Positions 45,209 through 55,265 of a stretch of DNA of 64,000 nucleotides are shown here, in pieces (position 1 is the first letter of the stretch; each line of letters starts with the position of its first letter). The translations under genes were made by a program, and so were the position numbers. Where the stretch lies: the NCBI GenBank assembly GCA_028015205.1, contig CM051516.1, positions 62,996,230-63,060,229 on the forward strand, read 5' to 3'. This stretch comes from Mytilisepta virgata. Lineage: Eukaryota > Mollusca > Bivalvia > Mytilida > Mytilidae. The notes under the pieces are model-generated. The model was not told the origin of the DNA. It searched no databases and worked only from the letters and a program-made list of their open reading frames with translations.

Positions 45209-45842
45209 AAGGATAGAACAATAGAGAATCTTGAAGAAAAGGTTATAGATGCCGAAAAAAGATCTAAAGAAGCTATAAAATTGGCAAACTACAACGAGCA
45301 GTATTCTCGTAAACATAAAATCAGAATAGTAAACTACACTGAAGAAAAAGACGAAATTCTATCAGAAAAATTCATCACATTACTTAAGGATGATCTTGAG
45401 GTAGATATAGAGGACAGTGAAATCCAAGCAATTCATAGAATCCCTGGAAAAATGGGTCTTCCAAGACCTGTGTTAGTTAAAGTAAAAAACACAGAGGTGA
45501 AATCACAGGCGCTTGTCTCAGAAAAAAAAATTACTATATATGCCAAGAGAATTTCTTGGCATATATAGTAATTTTTTTTTCTGAGACAAGCGCCTGTGGG
45601 TGAAATCACGTATTATGAGAAAAAGAAAAGATTTGAAAGATGATATCAAGTTTCATGATGACATTACACAACGGAATTTAGGACTCATGTCTAGATTAAG
45701 TAAAAGTAAAAAATTCCACAGTGTATGGTTTTTCAATGATAGTGTTTATGCAAAGGAAACAAAAGAAGGACAAAGAATTAAATTTGAAATATATATTAAC
45801 ATAGATGAACGTTTGAAACACAAAACAAGAAGAGAGTATTAA
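45209..45842 (+). pseudogene. LINE ORF1 protein, truncated and split by MITE
   Basis: This is the RNA-binding chaperone-type protein of L1-like elements. A coiled-coil part (IENLEEKVIDAEKRSKEAI) leads to an RRM-like part (YSRKHKIRIVNYTEE, IQAIHRIPGKMGLPRPVLVK) and a C-terminal domain (RIMRKRKDLKDDIKFHDD, KFHSVWFFNDSVYAKE, GQRIKFEIY), with the stop at 45842. The MITE at 45504-45598 plus one 8-bp duplication interrupts it between TEVKS and RIMRK. Its own N-terminus is missing: the ATG at 45101 lies in the upstream Penelope-like sequence, so the apparent ORF from there is a chimera. Confidence 0.75.
45504..45598. mobile_element. 95-bp perfect-palindrome MITE, 8-bp TSD
   Basis: Two 45-bp arms are perfect inverted copies around a 5-bp loop (GAATT). 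The arms begin CACAGGCGCTTGTCTCAG. The target GGTGAAAT is duplicated at 45496-45503 and 45599-45606. An 8-bp duplication and a C-A-G-G-C-G-type terminus point to a hAT-like source. No coding capacity. Confidence 0.88.
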
Positions 45843-46346
45843 GAGATTGTAAATGGTGTAGATAAGTACCTATTTTGTTTCTCTTTTTTTTTAATAACTT
45901 CTTTTCTTCATATTCGTACAATACATTATCTGCTGATTAGATGAAGGTAATACATTTTCTTTCTGCATTTACAAACTATAGTTTGTTCACAACAGAAAAA
46001 TTCAGTGTTTTTCTCAAAATTATTAACTAATTGAATTTTTATTTTAAAGCTCTTTTATATTGAAATTCATATACATCCAATTATTAAAAAATTAAAATCA
46101 AATAGCAGAAGGGAGATAACTCTAAATTTTCCACATGAACATAGAAATTGATTGTTTTCTTTGTTTTGTTGACTGTGTATTTAATATATACATTTCATAA
46201 CTTTTTTGCCTTTACTGATGCAAATAATTGAGAATTTATAAACATGGTTAAAGTGTCATTTTGCATTTGTGTGAGTGTGTGTTTAAGTGAGTGTACTATG
46301 TATTTACAAATAATCTGTTATATCATATACAAGGTTATACCAGACT

Positions 46347-48221
46347 ATGGAAGTTAGTGTATCATTATTTTCTATGAATGTACGGGGTTTATTCTCTTGT
46401 GTAAAAAAAGAAATGATATATTTAATTGGGTAAAAGATAAAAATGTGTCTATTGTGTGCTTCCAAGAGACCCACAGTACCCAGGAAGTAGAAAAAATTTG
46501 GGAGGATGAATGGGGAGGGAAATGTTTTTTTAGTCACTATAATAACAGAAGTGCAGGGGTTAGTATAATGTTTAAAGCAGGGCTTGACTACACAGTCCAT
46601 GAATCGGTAATAGACCCAAATGGTAGATATATTATATCAGATACAAGTTTTTTTGAACAAAGAATTACAGTAGTGGCATTATATGGCTATAATACTGATG
46701 AGCCAAATTTTTTTACAGAAATTCTTCATAAGATAGCAAAATTTTCTAACACAAGTTTCTTGTTCTGTGGGGACTGGAACGTTGTTCAAGACTGTAGTCT
46801 TGACAACTATAATATTATACACAATAGAAATCCTAATAGTAGAAAAAAAATTGATGATTTGAAAGAAAAATTAGAATTATTGGATCCATGGAGAACATGT
46901 TTTCCTGAGGCAAGAAAGTATACATGGTGGCAGTGCTCTCCTATCAGACAAAGTCGCTTGGATTATTTTCTTGTATCAGAAGACATGTTTTCCCTAATGA
47001 AATATACAAAAAAATACTCCAGGTTACAAAACAGATCACTCGGCTATTTATTTTTTGTTTCTCTGCAAGTCAGATAAAAAGGGGAAAGGGTAATTGGAAG
47101 TTCAATGCAAAGTTGTTAAGAGATAATGAATATATAACAAGTGTAAAAAATTGTATAAAAGATACAATTGAAGAATATTATATGTCCAGAACCATTGAAG
47201 ATTATATGAATGTAAAATTTAGTTGTAATGATCAATTGTTTTCTGAAATATTAAAAATGAAGATAAGAAGCTATACAATTGAATATAGTATTAAGAAAAC
47301 TATGGAAAGAAAAGAGTATAATCAGCAATTAGAAAGTGATATACAAAGTTTAGAAGATATGGTTAATATTAGATATTAATCTATTTAATAGTTTATGTAA
47401 AAAAAAAACTGAATTAGAAAATGCACGAAATAATATGGTTGAGGGGTTAATATTAAGAGCAAAAGCAAACTGGCACGAAAATGGTGAAAAATGTAGTAAT
47501 TATTTTTGCAAACTTGAGAAAAGAAATTCTATTAGAAAAACAATGTCTGAGCTAATAAATGAAAATGGGAAACATATTTCTGACCAAGTAAAAATTTTAC
47601 AAGAACAAAGACATTTCTATAATGAATTGTTTGATTGATAACTCTTTTTTTTATCATAACGTCAAGCTTAGTGATGAACAAAAGGAACAATGTGAAGGCA
47701 ATTTAACTTATATAGAATGTGCCAAGGCATTACATAAGATGAATAATGGGAAAAGTCCAGGCTCTGATGGATTCACTGTTGAATTCTATAAGTTCTTTTG
47801 GAAAAATATTGGCCCTTTTCTGTTTCGTTTTTTGTTTTTTGCTTATGAAGTTGGCAGTTTCTCACAATTTCAGTGTCAAAGTCTGATAACCTGTTTGCCA
47901 AAGGATGGAAAAGATAGACGTTATATTAGTAACTGGCGTCCAATCAGCTTACTGATCACAGATTTAAAAATCGCCTCATCAGTACTTGCTAATAGAGTAA
48001 AACTGTTGTTACCGTTTATTATAAGTGACACACAAAAAGGTTTCATGGAAAATAGATTCATTGGTGAAAATACTCGCCTTCTTTATGATGTCATGCATTA
48101 TCTTGAGGAACATAATAAGACTGGTTTGTTATTATTAATAGATTTTGAAAAAGGCTTTGATTCAATTGAATGGAATTTTTTGCGAAAAGCACTAGTTAGC
48201 TTCAATTTTGGCCCATCTTTT
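46347..48221 (+). pseudogene. LINE ORF2, endonuclease and first half of RT
   Basis: The APE-type endonuclease opens MEVSVSLFSMNVRGL (catalytic Asn). After a 1-bp deletion near 46400 come IVCFQETHS (Glu), FCGDWNVV (Asp-x-Asn) and SRLDYFLVS, ending in a degraded SDH-type motif at about 47030 with two frameshifts. A linker follows (47066-47620), then RT with NNGKSPGSDGFTVEFYKFFW, NWRPISLL and LLLIDFEKGFDS (motif A Asp). It stops at FNFGPSF, where the family I element enters. It nicks target DNA and copies the LINE RNA in intact relatives; this copy is disabled. Confidence 0.78.
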
Positions 48222-50537
48222 TATACGACTGCAAAATTTTTGTGGTCGTATATTGGTATGACGTCGTCGTCGTCGTCGGCGTCTCCGTCGTCAGCGTCAT
48301 CGTGCGAAGACATTCGGTTTTCGCACTATAACTTTAGTATAAGTTAATAGAAATCTATGAAATTTAAACACAAGGTTTATGACCACAAAAGGAAGGTTGG
48401 GATTGATTTTGGGAGTTTTGGTCCCAACAGTTTAAGAATTAGGGGCCAAAAAAGGGCCCAATAAGCATTTTTCTTGGTTTTCGCACAATAACTCTAGTAT
48501 AAGTAAACAGAAATATATGAAAAAATCTATGAAATTTTAACACAAGGTTTATGACCACAAAAGGAAGGTTGGGATTGTTTTTGGGAGTTTTGGTTCCAAC
48601 TGTGTAGGAATTAGGGGCTAAAAAAAGGGCCCAAATAAGCATTTTTCTTGGTTTTTGCACAATAACTTTAGTATAAGTAAATAGAAATTTATGAAATTTA
48701 TACACAAGGTTTATGACCACAAAAGGAAGGTTGGGATTGATTTTGGGAGTTTTGGTCCCAACAGTTTAGGAATTAGGGGCCAAAAGGGTCCAAAATTAAA
48801 CTTTGTTTGATTTCATCGAAAATTGAACTATTGGGGTTCTTTGATATGCCGAATCTAACCGTGCATTTAGGATCTTAATTTTTGGTCCCGTTTTCAAATT
48901 GGTCTACATTAAGGTCCAAAGGGTCCAAAATTAAACTTAGTTTGATTTTAACAAAAATTGAATTCTTGGGGTTCTTTGATATGCTGAATCTAAACATATA
49001 CTTAAGTTTTTTTATTATGGGCCCAGTTTTCAAGTTGGTCCAAATCGGGGTCCAAAATTAATCTTTGTTTGATTTCATCGAAAATTAACTATTGGGGTTC
49101 TTTGATATGCCGAATCTAACCGTGCATTTAGATTCTTAATTTTTGGTCCCATTTTCAAATTGGTCTACATTAAGGTCCAAAGGGTCCAAAATTAAAATTA
49201 GTTTGATTTTAACAAAAATTGAATTCTTGGGGTTCTTTGATATGCTGAATCTAAACATGTACTTAGTTTTTTTATTATGGGCCCAGTTTTCAAGTTGGTC
49301 CAAATCGGGGTCCAAAATTAAAGCTAAAAAAGGGGTAAATTATTTTTTTTTGGGGGGGGGGGCAATTCTCCACAGCATATTGTATTGCACAAGAAGCAAA
49401 AAATTGAATATAAATTCAAATCATATGACCAATTCTAAGTTCTTTGATTTCAGTTATTCTGTGTCAGAAACCTATTATGTGTCAAATATTTCAAGAAATT
49501 TTCAATTGCATAGTATAGTGAAATAGCAAGAAATCTTCAATTGCAAAGTATTGTACAATAGCAAGAAATTGATATGTGTGCCCTGTTATCAAAACTTTAA
49601 TATTAACAAATTCCATTGGAAATTTGCCAATAACTTTAGTTTAATGAACTTCATTGGAAATTTGCCAATATAAAATGTGCTGATGAAGCTTTTTTGTTTA
49701 TCTCATCGAAACTGCTTTTAAATTATGTATATTTAAAATTTGCCATCCATGACTATGATGTCGTTTTCTATTTTAATACGTTATGGTGTACTTAAATGGG
49801 CTGGTATGGTTGCAAAGTATAATTAAATGGGGGGGGGGGGGGGTTAAAAACAAAATTTGGGGGGGGGGGGGGGTAAATGAGAAGTTGGGGAGGGGGCAAT
49901 TTTTTTCTCATATCATATTTCATAAATTAAAAAGAAAATTTCAAATTTTTTTTAGCAAAAAAAGGGGGGGTTACAATAAAATTTTATTGTTTTTTGGTTT
50001 TTTTTTGGGGGAGGGGGGGGGTCAATGTGCAACTTCATAGTGTATTGCACAAAAGCTAAAAAAAGGGGTAAATTTTTTTTTTTGGGGGGGGGGGGCAATT
50101 CTCCACAGCATATTGTATTGCACAAGAAGCAAAAAATTGAATATAAATTCAAATCATATGACCAATTCTAAGTTCTTTGATTTCAGTTATTCTGTGTGAG
50201 AAACCTATTATGTGTCAAATATTTCAAGAAATTTTCAATTGCACAGTATTGCACAATAGCAAGAAATTGATATGTGTGCCCAATTTTAAATTTTAAATTG
50301 GTTATTTCTGATTTATATATAAAAACAAATAATACTGATATGGTTTGAATAGGTAAATTAAAAATTTTTAAGTTCTTAGACAACATTCATTCTGTGTCAG
50401 AAACCTATGCTGTGTCAAATATTTATTCACAATCCAAATTCAGTATTGTATCAAGCTGGAATGTTGTGTTCATAATTGCCCCAACTATTCAGGGTTCGAC
50501 ATCTGCGGTCGTATCTAGCTGCGCCCAGCTGAGCATT
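48222..50537 (+). mobile_element. Family I Helentron-like element inserted in LINE ORF2
   Basis: The 5' hairpin is TATACGACTGCAAAA-TTTTTGTGGTCGTATA, followed by CGTCGTCGTCGTCG. The body has about three ~200-bp tandem units (CACAAGGTTTATGACCACAA), then units with GGTTCTTTGATATGC. The 3' end is GGTTCGAC, TGCGGTCGTATCTAG, hairpin AGCTG-CGCC-CAGCT and GAGCATTTT. A second copy is at 60069-62084. LINE sequence on the two sides joins in frame (GPSF to YCKWFYV). Internal direct repeats with G runs occur at 49319-49510 and 50053-50240. Confidence 0.8.
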
Positions 50538-52419
50538 TTATTGTAAGTGGTTTTATGTTCTATATACAAATGCTAAAAGCTGTGTTATTAATAATGGTTT
50601 TATGTCTGATTTCTTTAATCTCAGTAGAGGTTGTAGATAAGGTGATCCATTGTCACCTTACCTATTTATTATTGGAGTCAAACTTTTAGCATTAAAGTTA
50701 AAAAATAATCCAAATATACAAGAAGTTTTTATTAAGGAATCTGAATTTCTGATCAACCAATATGCTGATGATACATTCATGTTTTTGGATGGAAGTAAAA
50801 CTAGTTTAAATGAGACATTGAATTGTTTTGAAAATTTTTTCAGGGCATCTGGTCTTAGAATGAATGAGACAAAAACTAAAGCTGTCTGGATTGGAGATAA
50901 AAAGTATTCTGATTTAGTTCTTTGTACTGGGGCTAAGTTGAATTGGTCACATTCTGACTTTAAAGTCTTGGGTCTGGACTTTTCCCTTGATCTATCTAGA
51001 ATTGTAGATATGAATTTTAATAAAAAAATAAAAGATGTAAGTAGGATATTGAAAAGCTGGGAACACAGAAAGCTTACATTATTTGGTAAAATCACAGTTA
51101 TTAAATCTTTGGCCTTATCAAAACTGGTACACCTTTTTACCTCTCTACCAGATTTAAAACAAGTAAAAATCAATGAGTTAAATACTATGTTTTTTAATTT
51201 TATTTGGAGTGGGAAAACAGACAAAATTAAATGTAACACTTTGATAGGTGACTATATTGAGGGTGGGTTAAAAATGGTTCATTTACAGTCATTCATAGCT
51301 TATTTAAAAGTTAGCTGGATCAAAAGATATTTTGAAAACCCAATGGGGGGTTGGCAACAAATTTTAACTGTCATTCTAAAACCATTTGGTGGCGAGAGAG
51401 TATTTAGTTTTCAGAAAGAAAAATTAAAAGAAATTGGAACATCTTTAAAAAATTCCTTTTGGAAAGATGTTCTTATGTGCTACTACATTGCTAAGCCCAT
51501 GACAAAAAATTGTTCAAAAGAGGTTCTATCATTAGATATCCTTAATTTTGTACCATTAAAGGAATTTTCGTACTATATTCAATGGGAACAACAAAATAAT
51601 AAATATTTAGTAGATCTTGTTGATTTAGAACAAAAAAACTTCTATCCATTTAGTATTTTGAAAAATAGACTTTTTCTAAGATATTGCAGTCTACTGTCTA
51701 GAGTGCCACATAATTTTAAAAATGTTATTAAAAATAGTGTTGAAAATTTTGACTTTATACAGTTTATTCCCGTAGACACCTTTTTAAAGTCCATAATCCA
51801 GGCAGAAAATATTAAATTTATTTATAAAAAGCTTGTAGAAAGATTGGTTTATGCACCTTCTGAAAAATTTCTCAAATGGGAAAATGATCTGAATTACAAT
51901 ATTGACAACTGGAGAGAACTATTTATTATATTGAGAAAGTCTTGTAAACATTCAGTTTTGGTCAATTTTCAATACAAGCTATTACACAGAATTATTCCAA
52001 CTAACACCTTTTTATATAAAATAAACTTGAAAGATACCAAATACTGTACCTTCTGTCATTCTGTAGAAGAAACCATCCAACATTTGTTGTTTGATTGTAA
52101 TGTTGCCCATCGTTTTTGGAAAGTTTTTGCAATTTACATAAAACACTTCTATGTAGATTTTGATCTTAACAGAAGTGAGATATTACTTGGTTCAAGAAAT
52201 TATTCTGTATTTTTAAATTTTCTGGTTTTAACTGCTAAATATTACCTTTATAAATGTAAGTTGAATGATAAGTTACCACAAATAGAAGAATATAAGGCTA
52301 AGCTGGTTTACTATAGAAATATTGAAGAATATATAGCTATAAAAAATTCAAAACTAGCAGATTTTGAAAGATTATGGGCCCCCTTTACTCATATATTTCC
52401 ACAGTATTTAAATATTTAG
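50538..52419 (+). pseudogene. LINE ORF2, second half of RT and C-terminus
   Basis: It continues the RT after the family I insertion: YTNAKSCVINNG, then RGCR-stop-GDPLSPYLF (motif B; the TAA at 50638-50640 replaces the Gln codon kept at the same place in the 36198 copy), INQYADDTFMFLDG (motif C YADD), HRKLTLFGKITVIKSL, and a C-terminal Cys-x2-Cys-x8-His-x4-Cys cluster (CTFCHSVEETIQHLLFDC). The 589-codon stretch from 50650 to 52419 is fully open, so damage is limited. It ends IFPQYLNI. Confidence 0.82.
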
Positions 52420-52736
52420 TGTATGTACCTAATGTTTATAATGTTGTTTCAGTTTTCTCTATTGCCAGGTGTGATACATAGTATACAGGAATGTATGATG
52501 TGTGAAAGGTGTGAAAAAGTGAGAACAAGAGAGAATAATTTTTTTTTTTTTTTTATCTCCATCTTTTTGAATTTGCAATTGTTACTTTATATAGTTTTTT
52601 TTCTTAACATAAAAAATTGTAGTCAAATATAATATTAGATATATTATAAACCCCCATCAAACCCTTGTCAGGTGGTATTGTAGGGGTGTTGTAAAATCCT
52701 GACTGCAAAGAAAAATAATTAAAAAAAAAAAAAAAA
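52420..52736 (+). other. LINE 3' UTR and poly(A)
   Basis: Contains CCTTGTCAGGTGGTATTGTA, shared with the 3' end of the 43509 fragment, then AATAATT and a run of about 16 A. Confidence 0.75.
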
Positions 52737-53010
52737 GTTGCTGTTGCTCCTAAGTTGGAGTCATCCGTATTAAAGTTATATGGACGTCATCATGACTTGG
52801 TTGACAGGTATGGAAAAACTGTTTCCAAATGAAAATGGACCTGTTCTATTGATGATATCCCTTCTTCATACCGGATTTGACATGAGCAGCATGGCGGGTG
52901 TCTTGCAGGAAGCAGAGACTGCTTACACTTCCAGAGCACTGAGTCTACCCCCGGTTTTTGGTGTGGTCCATGCTGTTCATATGTTTTTAGTTTTTAATTG
53001 TAGTTGATGT
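52737..53010 (+). pseudogene. Penelope-like fragment, right part
   Basis: Directly after the LINE target duplication the frame gives KLESSVLKLYGRHHDLVDRY, which continues DFLDRTLLLTQKLLLQ from 45208. About 80 bp later coding similarity ends and a non-coding tail (CATGAGCAGCATGGCGGGTG) follows to about 53010. A 75-codon ORF at 52780 is a frame shadow. Confidence 0.55.
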
Positions 53011-53099
53011 ATTGTTTTTGTCTTGTCTTTGTTGTTCTCCAGAGCTTGTCAGTTGTTTCGATTGTTCCCTCCTTCGAATATCCCTTTGGTATTTCTTGA

Positions 53100-54295
53100 C
53101 TTTATTTAGTGACTTTGTCCCATTTTCGTGGTCTCAGCAACTATAATACCTAGACCCACCATATTTGGTCGATAGATAGTTTTTGGTGGGTACATGTCAG
53201 TCTGACAACTATCTTTTGACCTTGACCTCAATTTCATGGTTGAGTGACCTGCGTCACATTTTTGTGATAAGTCCATTTCTTAGCCACTGTAATACCCAAG
53301 CCCACCATATCTGGTCAATAGATAGTTCTTAGTGGGCACATGCCAGCCTGATACTTTATTCTGGATTTTGACCTAAATTTCATGTATGAGTGACTTTGTC
53401 ACATTTTCATGGTTAAATCCATTTCTTAGTAACTATAATACCTAGACCCACCATATTTAATCAATAGATAGTTCTTGGTCGGTACATGTCAGTCTCACAC
53501 ATGCCTTTGACCTTGACTTCAATTTCATGGTTGAGTGACCTGTGTCACATTTTCGTGATTAAGTCCATTTCTTAGCAACTATACCATGCCTGGTCAATAG
53601 ATAATTCTTAGTAGGCACATTGCAGTCTGACATTTGTCTCTGGACCTTGAATTCAATTTCATGCTTGATTGACATTGTCACATTTTAGAGATTAAGTCAA
53701 TTTCTCAGCAATGTAATTCCTAGACCCACCATGTTTGGTAAATAGGTAGTTCTTAGTTGGTACATGTCGGTATGACAACTGCCTTTTGACCTTGTCCGCA
53801 TTTCATGCTTGAGTGACTTGTTTCATGTTTTGGGATAATGCCCATTTCTCAGCAATTGCAATACATAGACTAACTGTATCTCGTCTATAGATAGTCCTTG
53901 GTGGGTACATGGCTTTCTGAGACCTTCACCTGATTTTCACACTTCAGTCACATTCAAACACCTCCACTAAGATTTCAAATATTGACACTAAAACTTGACT
54001 GTTGCTAAAAGCTAAGCCTTAATACACATTGAACTCTTACTGAAAATGACATCCTGGTTTCCATACCACGGAATGTACATCGATTTTGAAAAAAATGTCA
54101 ATATTTCAGGAAAAAAAGGAATACATTCACTGTAATTGATCTCGCATAACAAAGGACAAATATGTGATAAAATTCAATTTGAAATTATACACAACTATGG
54201 TTGCAATCTTTCCACCACTGCTTTCCAGCATTTTGATTAATTCCCATGAGTTCAATCACAAGGCGGCAGGGCCCTTTCTGACATTGTCAGTAGTT
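53100..54295 (+). mobile_element. Family J body and 3' end
   Basis: About six ~145-bp tandem units (CCTAGACCCACCATATTTGG, ATAGATAGTTCTT, TTTCATGGTTGAGTGAC) run to about 53920. The 3' end at 54263-54295 has GCGGCAGGGCCCTTT, then hairpin CTGAC-ATT-GTCAG and TAGTT. The GGCAGGGCCCT motif is the inverse of the family J 5' end at 42413. Confidence 0.55.
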
Positions 54296-54631
54296 TACTA
54301 TCTGACAATCACTTTTCTCTAAGAAGTGTAACTCATGGCCATCTTCAGGTACTAAAGTGTAAAACAGAACTTTTTAAACAATCTTTTATGTACCTTTCAG
54401 AAATGCACCAAGTGTTTATACTTTTAAAACACAGATTAAAAAATACCTAATTGAAAAATGTGTATTATAAATCATTATTGTTCTAGATTGTTATTATTTT
54501 CTTTCATGTTCAAACTTAGTAAATGCTGTGCTATTCTACATGTATGTATTTTCATTTTATTTTTACTTTTATTTTGAGGGCCTCAGGGAAGATTAGTTGT
54601 ATACTAACTGTGTTACCTTCTTGAAATAAGG

Positions 54632-54674
<43 letters not shown>

Positions 54675-55265
54675 CTAGTCCAGTATCAACTTTATTCTAG
54701 TCCTTCTGATTAACTATTACCTGTACTTAATGACAATTTACCTGTAGGTTATATGTGTCTTCATAATATTTATACATTTGTACGTTTATTTAAGTCTTGG
54801 TACACCAGTTTAAGGATTTTTTTTATTGAAAAAACCCATTTATTTTCTCTTTATGAAGAAAATTAACATAAATCAATTTTTATTCCATACAAATTGTGAA
54901 CAAATTTTATTCAGATTCATTGCATTATAACACTTACCTGGATTACCTTTAAGGGCTAGATATATGAAAAAATCAGGTGTAATACTCATTTATATTTTAA
55001 TAGTTTAAATGTTTGTCTCCTGTAGAAATTGTTGTTTTTAAACACCTCCCCCCCCCAAAAAAAAAAAGTTTTTTATTAATGAGATTTTTTCCACACCTAT
55101 GCTAAAAAGTACCATTTACAGTGAACCTAAACATTTCATATTGTAGTTTGAAAACTTTGCTTCACAAAACATATAGGTTTTATTGACCTATCTACTATGA
55201 AAGATTGCTTATTTCTTGATTTAAACAATATACTAGATAAAGCAGGTGTGTTGCTTTTTACTCAG
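54296..55265. other. Intron with (ATT)n microsatellite
   Basis: A run of about 12 ATT units lies at 54635-54672, with further C and A runs near 55048. No gene was recognised. Confidence 0.5.

Larger units (their letters stand above)
45209..52736 (+). mobile_element. 5'-truncated L1/Tx1-like LINE with two nested elements
   Basis: The LINE is flanked by a target duplication: GTTGCTGTTGC, extendable through preceding A residues, at 45194-45208 and again right after the poly(A) at 52737-52747. It begins inside ORF1, as expected for 5'-truncated target-primed insertion, and ends with A16 (about 52721-52736). It carries ORF1 (split by a 95-bp MITE) and ORF2 (split by a 2.3-kb family I element). 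Subtracting these, the original insert is about 5.1 kb. It lies within a Penelope-like RT fragment. Confidence 0.85.

Noticed and set aside
50658..51239. 193-codon minus-strand ORF
   Set aside because: Antisense shadow of the intact LINE RT segment; no independent motifs.
52780..53007. 75-codon ORF with MDVIMTWLTGMEKLF start
   Set aside because: The first part is the Penelope-like coding sequence (GRHHDLVDRY) read one base out of frame; the rest is non-coding tail.
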